DNA from: Spirochaetota bacterium
GTDB taxonomy: Bacteria; Spirochaetota; UBA4802; UBA5368
Direction of reading: 5' to 3'
Assembly: GCA_025457965.1 (NCBI GenBank)
Contig: JALOTJ010000004.1
Location: 1-51,678 of the forward strand
DNA length: 51,678 nucleotides
Shown in pieces: positions 20,028-32,173 of this stretch; positions within the stretch are counted from its first letter, which is position 1, and every line of letters starts with the position of its first letter. The position numbers and the translations under genes were made by a program. A model generated the notes under the pieces. The model had not been told where the DNA came from, did not search any database, and was given only the letters and a program-made list of their open reading frames with translations.

Positions 20028-20318
20028 ATGGTATGGAATATAAGAATCAATTTTATCTCCGCCGGAGGATCCGAGCCGCAGTCTTTTTCTATGCAGGTTT
20101 CGGCCGTAAGCGCTGAAACGGATCCGAAGGTATTCACATCGATCGAGCCCGTCTATGACGTGCGCGGGGGCACGGAACGGGAGAAGCTCATCAAGGCGGT
20201 GGAACTGTCGCAGGGGATCTACTGCAGCGTTTCGATAATGGCAAAGCGGATATGTCCGTTAAGGTATTCCGTGGTGCTTAACGGCGAAACGGTCACCGGG
20301 GGCCAGCGGGGCGGGTGT
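20028..20318 (+). pseudogene. OsmC-family remnant missing much of the N-terminal/central domain
   Basis: SMQVSAVSAETDPKVFTSIEPVYDVRGGTEREKLIKAVELSQGIYCSVSIMAKRICPLRYSVVLNGE resembles the OsmC C-terminal half (PKVFT.i...Y.v.G......l.raVelS..kYCsVs.ml). The usual N-terminal GGxxxGPxPxELLLxALGxC segment is absent. Confidence 0.55.
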
Positions 20319-20698
20319 CAGTTGGCAATCGTTATAACATACTCCGTGGCCGTTTCCTTGACCTCGAGCCTGATGTTCGACAGAAAGGTCTGTTCCAGCT
20401 CGAATTCCAGCTTTGATATCCAGCGCTCAAACCGGATTGATTCGAAATGCTTCCGGCCGATCACCAGGTCGAGTGTGCGGCCGTTCGACTGGAGTTCGTA
20501 AGAGACTTCTCCCATGGATAGCTGCATGGTCACCTCGAAGATATCGATGGTTTTATGGGCGGCCTTTATCTCGACGTCACGCTTTCCATCGAATGCTTTT
20601 GTGATGCATGCAATCGCCTTCATGTAATCGACCGGTGCCATCGTGCTCCCCCCGCTTTTCGAAAAATCCTTGCATATCATGGCCGGATCGAGCAGCAT
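20318..20698 (-). CDS. Hypothetical protein
   Basis: 126 aa ORF, possible internal starts; overlaps the 3' end of the 20028 ORF. No family recognised. Confidence 0.5.
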   Translation of the reverse strand: MLLDPAMICKDFSKSGGSTMAPVDYMKAIACITKAFDGKRDVEIKAAHKTIDIFEVTMQLSMGEVSYELQSNGRTLDLVIGRKHFESIRFERWISKLEFELEQTFLSNIRLEVKETATEYVITIAN

Positions 20699-20712
20699 AG
20701 TGCAACAAGAAA

Positions 20713-21147
20713 ATGGAAATAGAAAAGATAATCAGGGTGCTTACCGCCAACAGCCGCTTCTTCCACGCCTTCGGCGAAGAGGAGATGATGGATTTCCTGA
20801 AGCGGTGCACCAGCAGGTCTCACAAGGACGGCGAGGTCATATTCCGCGAGGACTCGAACGGGACCGAGCTCTTCATCATCGTTTCCGGCTCGGTCAGGGT
20901 GAAAAAGGACGGCCGCATAATCGACGTCGTCCGCTCGGGCGAGTGTTTCGGCGAGATGGGTGCGCTTTCCGGGGAGAAGCGCTCGGCGACCATGGAGGCG
21001 AACGGCGACGTGGTGCTTCTGGCGATAGACGAGAAAAAGATCGCGACGCTTCCCGTTGAGGCGCAGGCGAAGCTCTTTAAAAATACGCTCATGGTCGTGT
21101 CCGAGCGGCTTCGCAAGCGCCTTGAGGAGCGAAGCCATGGGGGTTGA
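20713..21147 (+). CDS. Cyclic nucleotide-binding (Crp/Fnr-type sensor) domain protein without HTH
   Basis: HKDGEVIFREDSNGTELFIIVSGSVRVKKDGRIIDVVRSGECFGEMGALSGEKRSATMEANGDVVLLAID is a cNMP-binding fold; the protein ends at 144 aa. Confidence 0.9.
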   Translation: MEIEKIIRVLTANSRFFHAFGEEEMMDFLKRCTSRSHKDGEVIFREDSNGTELFIIVSGSVRVKKDGRIIDVVRSGECFGEMGALSGEKRSATMEANGDVVLLAIDEKKIATLPVEAQAKLFKNTLMVVSERLRKRLEERSHGG

Positions 21148-22036
21148 TCTTACGGGTCCGGTGCTCGAAGTGCGCGCGCTGGTCAAGGATTTCCCCGAGG
21201 TGCGCGCCGTCGATGATGTCAGTTTCGCGATCGGGCGGGGGACCTGCTTCGGTCTGCTGGGGCCCAACGGCGCGGGGAAGACCACCACGATCGAAGTGGT
21301 CGAGGGTATTTTACGGCCCACCGCGGGCGATGTGCTCTACAAAGGAGCGCCCCGCACGGCGGGCTTTCGCGAAGAGGTCGGGATTCAATTTCAGAACACC
21401 GAGCTGCCTCAGTACCTCAGCGTTCGTGAAACGCTCCAGTTTTTCCGCACCCTGTACGACAAGAAAGCGAACCTGGAGTATCTGATAGAGATATGCCGTC
21501 TGGAAGAGATCCTCGACCGCGACAACCGTAAGATCTCCGGCGGACAGCGGCAGCGGCTCCTCCTCGCGATGGCGCTTGCAAACGATCCCGAGCTCGTGTT
21601 TCTCGACGAGCCGACCACCGGCCTCGATCCCCAGGCCCGCCGCCACCTGTGGGAGATCGTGGCGAGGATCAAGTCCGAAAACAAGACCATCGTCCTCACC
21701 ACGCACTACATGGAGGAGGCGCAGATTCTCTGTGATACGATCGCGATAATGGACCGCGGCAGGGTGATCGCCATGGGAGCGCCCGAGGAGCTCCTCGCCA
21801 TTCACGGAGGGGGGGCGTCGATCCTTTTGCCCGGCAAACTCGATGCGGGAAAGCTCGAGGGTGTTTCGTGCAGGTGGTTCGAGGTCGAGGACGGGATCGA
21901 GATACAGACCGATTCGCTGAACGACTGCATCCACGCGCTTGTGGGGCGGGGGGTCGATCTTTCGGGGATGAGTGTTCGTTCGCAGAACCTCGAGGACCTG
22001 TTTTTGAAACTCACCGGGTCGCAGCTTCGAAGCTAG
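21137..22036 (+). CDS. ABC transporter ATP-binding protein (ABC-2 type exporter)
   Basis: GPNGAGKTTTIEVVEGILRPTAGDVLY, KISGGQRQRLLLAMALANDPELVFLDEPTTGLDPQARRHLWEIV. ATG at 21137 overlaps the upstream stop by 11 nt. Confidence 0.93.
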   Translation: MGVDLTGPVLEVRALVKDFPEVRAVDDVSFAIGRGTCFGLLGPNGAGKTTTIEVVEGILRPTAGDVLYKGAPRTAGFREEVGIQFQNTELPQYLSVRETLQFFRTLYDKKANLEYLIEICRLEEILDRDNRKISGGQRQRLLLAMALANDPELVFLDEPTTGLDPQARRHLWEIVARIKSENKTIVLTTHYMEEAQILCDTIAIMDRGRVIAMGAPEELLAIHGGGASILLPGKLDAGKLEGVSCRWFEVEDGIEIQTDSLNDCIHALVGRGVDLSGMSVRSQNLEDLFLKLTGSQLRS

Positions 22037-22050
22037 AGGGGGGACGGTCC

Positions 22051-23085
22051 ATGTGGAAGCGGATCAGGATTCTGTTTATCGCGCGCAACAAGGAGTTCTA
22101 CCGCGACCGCTCGGCCCTGGGATGGAACCTGCTCTTCCCCTTCCTCATCATTATAGGGTACAGCTTTCTCTTCGGCGGGAACGGCCAGGCGCTCTACAAG
22201 GTCGGTGTCGTGGTCGAATCGAGCGCTGCCGCGAAACTCCTCCCCCCGCAATTCGCCGAATTTAGAAAAACCAGGCACGTCGAATTCGTGGAATTTTCAT
22301 CCGTTGAGGAAGGGCTGGAGAAACTAAGACATCACCGTATCGACCTCCTGGTGCAGCCATTATTGAAACGGTACTGGATGAGTTCGACCTCTCCGAAGGG
22401 TTATGTGAGCGAGCGTCTGCTCGCCTCATCGGGAGCGACGCGCCCGGACGGCTTCGAAAAGCAGAGCGTTGTAGGGAGAGAAATCCCCTATGTGGAGTGG
22501 CTCTTCCCCGGCATCCTCGGAATGAACATCATGTTCAGCGCGCTCTTCGGGGTGGGATACACGGTGGTGCGATACCGTAAAAACGGGGCGCTCAAACGCA
22601 TGAGCGTGACGCCGGTGCGTCCGCACGAGTTCCTGACCGCTCAGGTGCTCTCGCGAATGTTTCTGATTCTCATCACCACGGCGGTGGTCTACGCGGGTTG
22701 CGCGGCGCTGTACGGTTTCAGCTGCAGGGGGTCGTACGCCACGCTCTTCCTGGTCTTTGCCGTCGGAGGCTTCAGCATGGTCGCGCTGGGACTCCTGGTG
22801 GCCTCGCGCAGCTCGAGCGAGGAGTTCGCCGGGGGCGTGCTGAATTTACTTAGCTGGCCGATGATGTTTCTTTCCGAGGTATGGTTTTCCCTGGAGGGCG
22901 CGCGTCCCTGGGTGCAGAAACTCGCGAAGTTGTTTCCGCTCACGCCCATGATCGACGCGGCGCGGCGCGTCATGAATGACGGCGCCGGGCTCGTCGAGGT
23001 CGGCCCCCGGCTTCTGGCCATGGCCGCGATGTCCGCGCTGTTTCTCCTGGCGGGCTCGCTCCTGTTCACCTGGCGCAAGGAGTGA
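22051..23085 (+). CDS. ABC-2 type transporter permease
   Basis: N-terminal ARNKEFYRDRSALGWNLLFPFLIIIGYSFLF; GILGMNIMFSALFGVGYTVVRYRKNGALKRMSVTPVRPHEFLTAQVLSR. Confidence 0.92.
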   Translation: MWKRIRILFIARNKEFYRDRSALGWNLLFPFLIIIGYSFLFGGNGQALYKVGVVVESSAAAKLLPPQFAEFRKTRHVEFVEFSSVEEGLEKLRHHRIDLLVQPLLKRYWMSSTSPKGYVSERLLASSGATRPDGFEKQSVVGREIPYVEWLFPGILGMNIMFSALFGVGYTVVRYRKNGALKRMSVTPVRPHEFLTAQVLSRMFLILITTAVVYAGCAALYGFSCRGSYATLFLVFAVGGFSMVALGLLVASRSSSEEFAGGVLNLLSWPMMFLSEVWFSLEGARPWVQKLAKLFPLTPMIDAARRVMNDGAGLVEVGPRLLAMAAMSALFLLAGSLLFTWRKE

Positions 23086-24399
23086 TTACAGCCGGTCCTC
23101 CCAGTCCACGCCGGCGGTCGCGCGCATGAGCCCGATGAACGCGATGATACTCGCCACCGTTATGAGAAAACCAGTGTGCTCGGGAAAGAAGAACGCCGTC
23201 GAGAATACCCACTGGAATATCCCAGCTCCCGCGAGGATGATGCGAAGCAGCGCGCGGTCCTTTCCCATCAGAGAGCAGTAATATGACACGATTCCGGTCG
23301 ATACGGCGAGCGAAGCGAAAACCGCCGCGACGATGTGCAGGTAGCTGATGAGGTACGAGCCGAGCAGGTAGAAGATGAAGAACCCGGTGACGATGAAGAG
23401 GTGGTTCATGGGATGCAGTTGTATCCGCCGTGCGGCCGTCATCACAATCAGGAAGCCGAGAAACAGGAAGATGGCCAGCGGCGCATAGAAGAAGAGCTTC
23501 GAGACGATCTTGCCGTAATTGCCCGGGATGTCGAACTTCATGGCGATGTTCTGTCCCGTCACCAGGTTCTCTCCCTTCCAGGTCACGCGGGTCGTGGCGC
23601 CGTCGGTGTCCTGTTTTGTGGGGACCATCGCACCGTCGGGAACGACGGTGTCGGCAAAGCCGGTAGAGAGCTCCACGTCAAGTTTCCGTATCTGCATCTG
23701 CCGCTGCCCGAGCGCGTAGCTGAATATTGAGGTCCCCTGTGCGCTGTAGGATATCGTGAAGGTGCGTTTCTCGCCGGGGTTCATTTCGCTCTGCCAGTCG
23801 ATGCCGTCGGCGAGGCTGGCGTCGCCGGTGTAGGCGACGCCGTCGACGGTCACGGCGATGTCGGTGATGTTGCCCGCCCCCGAGGGGAGCGCGAAACGGA
23901 AGTACACCTTCTTCCTGGCGTTGTGAAGGTTTTTTATCTCGTAGGAGCCGGTGAAGCGCAGCATGTAGCCCGGGAATTTCAGCAGGCCCTTGGTGCGGAC
24001 ACTGGGTTCGATCTTTATTCCGAGGCGTTGCGATTCGAAGCCCATATCGGTCGAAATGAGCCGTTTGCGGAACTGCATCTGGCCGGAGTTCTTGTCCTCA
24101 TACTGTTCCGTTGAGTAGCCCTCGTACGAGAACTCCGGCGGCGCCTGTTCGATCGCGCCGCCCCATATCTCACTTACCGATTTAAGGCTGCGGCTGTACG
24201 ATTCGTTGTGCCGGCTGTCGATGCGCAGGCCGATGGCGACCGCGACCACGCTGAACACCAGCCCTATGCCCGCGATAATCGCGTAGCGCAGGAGCTTTTT
24301 AACGAGGTCGGGCCGCACCTGGTAAATGCGAACCGACATGATGATGAACGCGCCGATGATGACGCACAGTCCGAGAAAAACAAGCCCGCCAGCAGTCAT
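23086..24399 (-). CDS. Polytopic membrane protein with CreD-like C-terminal region
   Basis: N-terminal TMs, large periplasmic domain, then RIQLHPMNHLFIVTGFFIFYLLGSYLISYLHIVAAVFASLAV...SIIAFIGLMRATAGVDWEDRL, similar in layout to CreD (HP..Yllvg...FyLLL.s...TR.vDWY). Confidence 0.5.
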   Translation of the reverse strand: MTAGGLVFLGLCVIIGAFIIMSVRIYQVRPDLVKKLLRYAIIAGIGLVFSVVAVAIGLRIDSRHNESYSRSLKSVSEIWGGAIEQAPPEFSYEGYSTEQYEDKNSGQMQFRKRLISTDMGFESQRLGIKIEPSVRTKGLLKFPGYMLRFTGSYEIKNLHNARKKVYFRFALPSGAGNITDIAVTVDGVAYTGDASLADGIDWQSEMNPGEKRTFTISYSAQGTSIFSYALGQRQMQIRKLDVELSTGFADTVVPDGAMVPTKQDTDGATTRVTWKGENLVTGQNIAMKFDIPGNYGKIVSKLFFYAPLAIFLFLGFLIVMTAARRIQLHPMNHLFIVTGFFIFYLLGSYLISYLHIVAAVFASLAVSTGIVSYYCSLMGKDRALLRIILAGAGIFQWVFSTAFFFPEHTGFLITVASIIAFIGLMRATAGVDWEDRL

Positions 24400-24653
24400 G
24401 GCACTCCTCCGCGTGTCGTGATTCGGTCATAAGAGCCGGGGAGGATTCCCCGGGACCGGTCGACGTATACATCATTTATAACGTTCCGTCAAGGCAAATG
24501 CCGGCCGGCCTGTCCGCCCCCGCCTACGCACATGAAAACACCCGATTGTGAATATTTTCTGTTGACACGATGCGTGGCATCCCATGAAGCTATGCGCGCG
24601 GAGGCCCTCCCCGGGCCGACCATCCGCAATATCTATGTTGTGCGAGGTTAGCA

Positions 24654-25937
24654 ATGGCAGCTTCATCTTCCCGATACAGATATCTTGCCCAAAATGATCC
24701 CGAGGTGGCCGCGATTCTCCGCCGCGAGAACGAACGGCAGGAGGATTCACTCATCCTGATCGCCTCCGAGAACTACACGTCCCAGGCGGTCCTCGAGGCC
24801 TCGGCCTGCGTGATGACCAACAAATATGCCGAGGGCTATCCAGGGAAACGCTATTACAACGGATGCGCGTTCGTCGACGAGGTAGAGGTCCTCGCGATCG
24901 AGCGCATTAAAAAGCTCTTCAGCGCGGACGTCGCCAACGTCCAGCCGCACAGCGGCACGCAGGCGAACATGGCCGTGCTGATGTCGTTGCTCTCGCCCGG
25001 CGACACCTTCATGGGCATGAACCTGGCCCACGGCGGACACCTCTCTCATGGTTCGCCGGTCAACTTTTCGGGCCTGTATTACCGCGTGGTCTCATACGGG
25101 GTGAAGCAGGACACCGGCCGCATCGACTATGACGCCGCGGCGTCGACCGCAAGGGAGTTCAGGCCGAAGGTCATCATCACCGGCGCCTCTGCGTATCCGC
25201 GCCTCATCGACTTCGCCAAATTCAGGGAGATCGCCGATTCGGTCGGCGCTCTCCTGGTGGCTGACATCGCGCACATCGCGGGGCTCGTGGCGACCGGCGA
25301 CCATCCCTCCCCGGTCGGCATCGCCGATTACGTGACCATGACCACGCACAAGACCCTCAGGGGACCGCGCGGCGGCGTGATCCTGGCGAAGAAGGACCAC
25401 GAGGCCGTCATGAACAAGTATATCTTCCCCGGCATCCAGGGCGGGCCGCTCATGAACACCGTCGCCGCGAAGGCCGTCGCCTTCGGCGAGGCGCTCGAAC
25501 CGGCATTCGGCGCGTACTCGAAACAGGTCGTTAAAAACGCGGGCGCGCTCGCCCAGACGCTCCTCTCGCGGGGCCTCAAACTCGTATCGGACGGCACGGA
25601 CAATCACCTTATGCTGGTGGACCTCCGTAATAAAAACCTTACCGGCCGCGACGTCGCCAACCGCCTGGACTCCGCGGGCATCACCTGCAATAAAAACGGA
25701 GTACCCTTCGACGATAAGTCGCCGATGGTTACCAGCGGCATTCGCCTCGGCAGCCCGGCGCTTACCACCCGCGGGTTGAAGGAGGAAGAATTCAGGCGGG
25801 TAGGTACGCTCATCTGCGACATCATCGACGGCATGGCCGACGACGTCGTTCTCGCGCGCGTCAGGGCCGGAGTCGCAGAGCTCTGCTCATCGTTTCCGGT
25901 GGATTTCCTGCGCCTTCCCTTTCGCGAGGCCAGGTAA
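24654..25937 (+). CDS. glyA: Serine hydroxymethyltransferase
   Basis: [47 protein letters not shown]-lysine motif [35 protein letters not shown]. Confidence 0.98.
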   Translation: MAASSSRYRYLAQNDPEVAAILRRENERQEDSLILIASENYTSQAVLEASACVMTNKYAEGYPGKRYYNGCAFVDEVEVLAIERIKKLFSADVANVQPHSGTQANMAVLMSLLSPGDTFMGMNLAHGGHLSHGSPVNFSGLYYRVVSYGVKQDTGRIDYDAAASTAREFRPKVIITGASAYPRLIDFAKFREIADSVGALLVADIAHIAGLVATGDHPSPVGIADYVTMTTHKTLRGPRGGVILAKKDHEAVMNKYIFPGIQGGPLMNTVAAKAVAFGEALEPAFGAYSKQVVKNAGALAQTLLSRGLKLVSDGTDNHLMLVDLRNKNLTGRDVANRLDSAGITCNKNGVPFDDKSPMVTSGIRLGSPALTTRGLKEEEFRRVGTLICDIIDGMADDVVLARVRAGVAELCSSFPVDFLRLPFREAR

Positions 25938-26127
25938 CTAATCGGCAATAAATGCTTGACGACCGGGCATTTTCGGCGTTTATTGTGGTTATTGAACAGA
26001 TACTGCGAATCGTCATCTGACTTGTGGCATGATTGAATAATAAGGGACGACTCCTGCCTGTGGAGGGGGCGACACTGATGGTTCATGTATTCGCAACAAG
26101 CCTATTCAAATCATACGGGAGGATCTT

Positions 26128-27114
26128 ATGAGACGCATTGTTACACTGCTCGCCGTCGTTGCTTTTATGTTCGCGGCATACGGCTGCAAGAAGGACAAGG
26201 ATGTAACCGTTGAACGCACCGGCCTCGTGAATTTTATCAGCGGCGATGTGTTCCTGGTCGGAAAGGACGGCAAAGAGGCAAAGGCCGCCGTGGGCAACGA
26301 GGTGAAGCAGGGTATGAAGATAAAGACCGTCGGCAAGAAATCCTTCGCCGACATCTATTTCGGAGAAAACGCCGTCAAGGTCCTCGGAGACACGGTCGTC
26401 GAGGTGCAGACGCTGGTGACGAATGTCACCACCAACGGCGAAGAGTCGGCCTTTTACGTGGAGAAGGGGCAGTTTTTCTCCAAGGTGGGAAAGAAGCTCG
26501 CGAAGGACGACAGGTACACGGTGAAGAGCCAGACGACCACGGCGGGTGTGCGCGGCACGGATTTTCTCATCAGCGAAGAAGAGGGCAAGGCAAATATCGC
26601 CGTGCTCGAGGGAAGCGTTGAAGTGCTGAACAACTCGCTCGCGGGCAAGGAGCCCATTGTGGTCAACGACAAGGAAGAGGTCGACGTGCTCTCCGGTCAG
26701 GACATGGTGAAGAAACAGCTTTCCGAGGACCGCATGCGGGCGCTTGCCATCCTCCTGGAGATCAAGGCCATGCGCGAGGAAATATGGAACAAGATGCGCA
26801 TGCAGCGCGAGGAGATCCGCAAGGCGGTTGAGGATCAGCGCCAGGTGAACAAGGAGATGCTGGAAAAACAGCGCGAGGGAGACAAGGCGCTGGTCGAGGA
26901 CCAGAAGCGCCGCGACCAGGAGATGATCGGAAACATCAAGGACGAGACGAAGAGCCTGGGCGAAGCGGCGAAGGGCCTTGCGAAGGACCAGATGGCCGAC
27001 GCCAAGAACGTGGACAAAGACGCGGCGAAGGATGAGGCCAACCGCCAGAAGGAAGCCATGAAGCCGACCATCGAGAAAATGAAGATCGACAAGGACCAGT
27101 TCAAGACGAAATAG
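26128..27114 (+). CDS. FecR-domain lipoprotein with charged coiled-coil C-terminus (LipL45-like architecture)
   Basis: Lipobox MFAAYGCKK; FecR-like GKKSFADIYFGENAVKVLGDTVVEVQTL...YTVKSQTTTAGVRGTDFLISEEEGKANIAVLEGSVEV; Lys/Glu-rich C-terminal helices. Confidence 0.85.
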   Translation: MRRIVTLLAVVAFMFAAYGCKKDKDVTVERTGLVNFISGDVFLVGKDGKEAKAAVGNEVKQGMKIKTVGKKSFADIYFGENAVKVLGDTVVEVQTLVTNVTTNGEESAFYVEKGQFFSKVGKKLAKDDRYTVKSQTTTAGVRGTDFLISEEEGKANIAVLEGSVEVLNNSLAGKEPIVVNDKEEVDVLSGQDMVKKQLSEDRMRALAILLEIKAMREEIWNKMRMQREEIRKAVEDQRQVNKEMLEKQREGDKALVEDQKRRDQEMIGNIKDETKSLGEAAKGLAKDQMADAKNVDKDAAKDEANRQKEAMKPTIEKMKIDKDQFKTK

Positions 27115-27145
27115 CGGTTCCGGTCGTAGAGTGAAGCGATACGCG

Positions 27146-27178
27146 TGGCGGCATGGGACACCGTGCCGCCATTGTTGT
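27146..27178 (+). terminator. Rho-independent terminator after the FecR lipoprotein gene
   Basis: TGGCGGCATGG-gaca-CCGTGCCGCCA followed by TTGTTGT. Confidence 0.7.
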
Positions 27179-27297
27179 ATCGGGGGTGGCTGATAAGGTT
27201 GGATGCATGCGCGGCCTTTTCCCGGACGGGGGTGACGCTTCGTTAACCGTTTGTGCGGCGGCTGGATGATTGATTCCTGTGCGCCGGAGGATTGAAG

Positions 27298-27786
27298 ATG
27301 AAGATACTTGCCGAAATAATGGACCTGGTCGTTTATAGTGTACAGAAGCTCAGGGACCTCCTGCTGTATGTGGTCGATCAGCTTTACCGGCTCGTCGATC
27401 TGGCGCTGGGGCGGTTTCGCGATGCGGGCATAGCGGAAAAGGTGGTGGTTCTCAACAGCGTCCCCGCGTTTTTCGCGATCATACTTTCCGTGGCTCAGTA
27501 TTACATCTTCGAGACATGGTTCTATATCAACAATCCGCTGGCGGTGTACCTCATTGTGATCGTTTTCGGTATGCTGGTCTCGGTCTTTTTCGAGGGACCG
27601 GTCAAGTTCCTCGCCCGGCTTCTGCTCAACGCCTACTATCTGGCATGGGTGGTGTATCTTCCCCTTGCCGGGGAGCTCACGAAGGCCGATCCGCATACGC
27701 TGCGCTTCGGGTACTACCTCAATATTGTCGTTCCGGTGGTGTACATGGGGGCGTCGCTGGTCACCTATCTCTTCGACGAGCGGTGA
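27298..27786 (+). CDS. Hypothetical integral membrane protein
   Basis: Several hydrophobic segments (VPAFFAIILSVAQYYIF, LAVYLIVIVFGMLVSVFF, YYLNIVVPVVYMGASLVTYLF). Confidence 0.75.
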   Translation: MKILAEIMDLVVYSVQKLRDLLLYVVDQLYRLVDLALGRFRDAGIAEKVVVLNSVPAFFAIILSVAQYYIFETWFYINNPLAVYLIVIVFGMLVSVFFEGPVKFLARLLLNAYYLAWVVYLPLAGELTKADPHTLRFGYYLNIVVPVVYMGASLVTYLFDER

Positions 27787-27798
27787 AGCGGGCGGTAC

Positions 27799-28215
27799 TC
27801 AGTTCTCCAGGGTTCCGGCCGGGGGCAGCGGAAGCACGCGGATGCCTTCTTCAATGAGCTCCTTTATCTCCTCCTGCGTGGATTGACCGTAGATGTTCCT
27901 CTCTTCCTCGATGCCGTAATATATGGCGCGGGCGGTCTCGGCGAAATCGTTTCCCACGTTGTCGAAATTCGCCCTGACGTGGCTTTCTATCTGCCGCATA
28001 ACCTCGAAAAGATTGGGAGTCTTTCGGTCGATGACCGTGACGGTCGAAGGGCGGGCATGTATGGAACAGCCTCTGAAGAGACGCCTGACGTCGCCGCTAT
28101 CGCAGAACGGGCAGGTCACCATTCCCCTGGCCATCTGGTCGATGAAAGAGTCGTAATCCCTGAAAATTCCCTCAAAGCGGTGTTCGTTCCCGCACTCAAG
28201 GTCGAATGAGATCAT
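27799..28215 (-). CDS. DUF1178 family protein
   Basis: From internal Met: MISFDLECGNEHRFEGIFRDYDSFIDQMARGMVTCPFCDSGDVRRLF is the DUF1178 N-terminus. Confidence 0.85.
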   Translation of the reverse strand: MISFDLECGNEHRFEGIFRDYDSFIDQMARGMVTCPFCDSGDVRRLFRGCSIHARPSTVTVIDRKTPNLFEVMRQIESHVRANFDNVGNDFAETARAIYYGIEEERNIYGQSTQEEIKELIEEGIRVLPLPPAGTLEN

Positions 28216-28315
28216 CTTCGGCACCCCGGTGACTTTGTTAAGGCCTTGTATAAGTATACCACGGGAGGAGGCCCGGGGCAAGTTCCCCCGATCGCTTTTC
28301 GCGTCCCGCGCCGCG

Positions 28316-30961
<2,646 letters not shown>

Positions 30962-31168
30962 GGCTCGGTCCTGTATGCGTAATAATGCGCGAATGCCCGG
31001 TGAGACCGGGTTGTTTCACCCGCGCGATCTTCCCTGTACAGCCGGTCCCGGAAAGAGCGGGCCCGGAATGCGCGGCGAAATCTCTTAAATGATTAAAACA
31101 GAGTGATTATCGACGATTCCGGCACAAGGGATTATCTCTATGGACCGAGACGGAGTGTCAATATATTT

Positions 31169-32170
31169 TTAGCGGGGAGCTTTCGGCTCCTTCCGGTTCT
31201 TTTTGAAAAATTCCTCGAAGAGTTGCCTGTCGATCTGCATGAGGCGTGAACGGATTTCGCTCAGGCTCTCGAAATTGTACTGCTGGAACTCGAAATAGTC
31301 GAGCATCCATAGGTACTTGTTGATGAGACGTGGGGCGATGTTCGAGTTCTCGATGCGTTCCCTGCCGAGGGTCTGGTAACTCTTCTCGAGGCTGTAAATC
31401 TCCCTGCGGATCCCCTCGACCTGTTGCATGTTCAGCTGGCGCTTTACGAAAAAGATGTCCTCGATGAAGCCGATGACCGGGACCCATTCGCGCGCATCGG
31501 CCGCCGAAGGCTTTTTCTCCGCCACGGCGACCAGTGTTTCCTGTATGGGTTTGGCCTTGAGAAGTCCCATTTCTATCTCGGCGGGATTTATCGAGAACGC
31601 CTCGCGGAAAAGCAGCAGGGATTTCGGGATTTCGTTCGTGTGGTAATATGCCTCCGCGAGAAGGGAGAGCAGGCGCGCGCTGGAACGGTATGAGCTGCGT
31701 GCGTATTCAAGAGTTTCCACGGTCTGGCGGTATTCGCCGAGGGTCAGAAAGCAGAGGCCCAGGTTGAGCAGCAGATCGAAGTTGTCGGCGGTGCTCTCCT
31801 GGCTCTGGAACGCCGTCTTGTAGTTCTCGGATGCGGTGAAGAAAATGTAGCGCATCGCCGACTTGTAGGCGCTGGAGTTCTGTAAATTTTTTTCCTGTGC
31901 GTAGGCCTTGAATATCTCCCACTGCGTCATCAGAAAATCGGCCGTCTGTTTGCCGCGATCGAGCCGCGCGATCTCACGCTGGCGGTTGTTCCAGAATTTC
32001 GCCGTGCGGTAGCCTTCCGCCAGCCCCGGATATTCCGGGTTTACCGAAAGCAGCTCGTCTATTTTGTTAACCGCTCCGGTAAAATCTCCCTCCTCGATGA
32101 GCTGGTGTGCGGCATTGACGCCGACCAGGAGAGGGTCGTCGGAAAATGTTAGCTGTCCGTCGCGGTCCAT
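31169..32170 (-). CDS. TPR-like hypothetical protein, third gene of the nuclease/ATPase operon
   Basis: Helical repeats NFDLLLNLGLCFLTLGEYRQTVETLEYARSSYRSSARLLSLLAEAYYHTNEIPKSLLLFREAFSINPAEIE; starts 3 nt after the upstream gene stop. Confidence 0.75.
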   Translation of the reverse strand: MDRDGQLTFSDDPLLVGVNAAHQLIEEGDFTGAVNKIDELLSVNPEYPGLAEGYRTAKFWNNRQREIARLDRGKQTADFLMTQWEIFKAYAQEKNLQNSSAYKSAMRYIFFTASENYKTAFQSQESTADNFDLLLNLGLCFLTLGEYRQTVETLEYARSSYRSSARLLSLLAEAYYHTNEIPKSLLLFREAFSINPAEIEMGLLKAKPIQETLVAVAEKKPSAADAREWVPVIGFIEDIFFVKRQLNMQQVEGIRREIYSLEKSYQTLGRERIENSNIAPRLINKYLWMLDYFEFQQYNFESLSEIRSRLMQIDRQLFEEFFKKNRKEPKAPR

Positions 32171-32173
32171 CGA

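Noticed and set aside
24436-24453. Hairpin CCGGGGA-ggat-TCCCCGG upstream of glyA
   Set aside because: Short GC-rich stem in a divergent intergenic region, no T-tract or known riboswitch features recognised; likely chance.
26083-27696. 537-aa minus-strand ORF
   Set aside because: Antisense across the FecR lipoprotein gene, its terminator and the next gene; repetitive His/Leu-rich translation.
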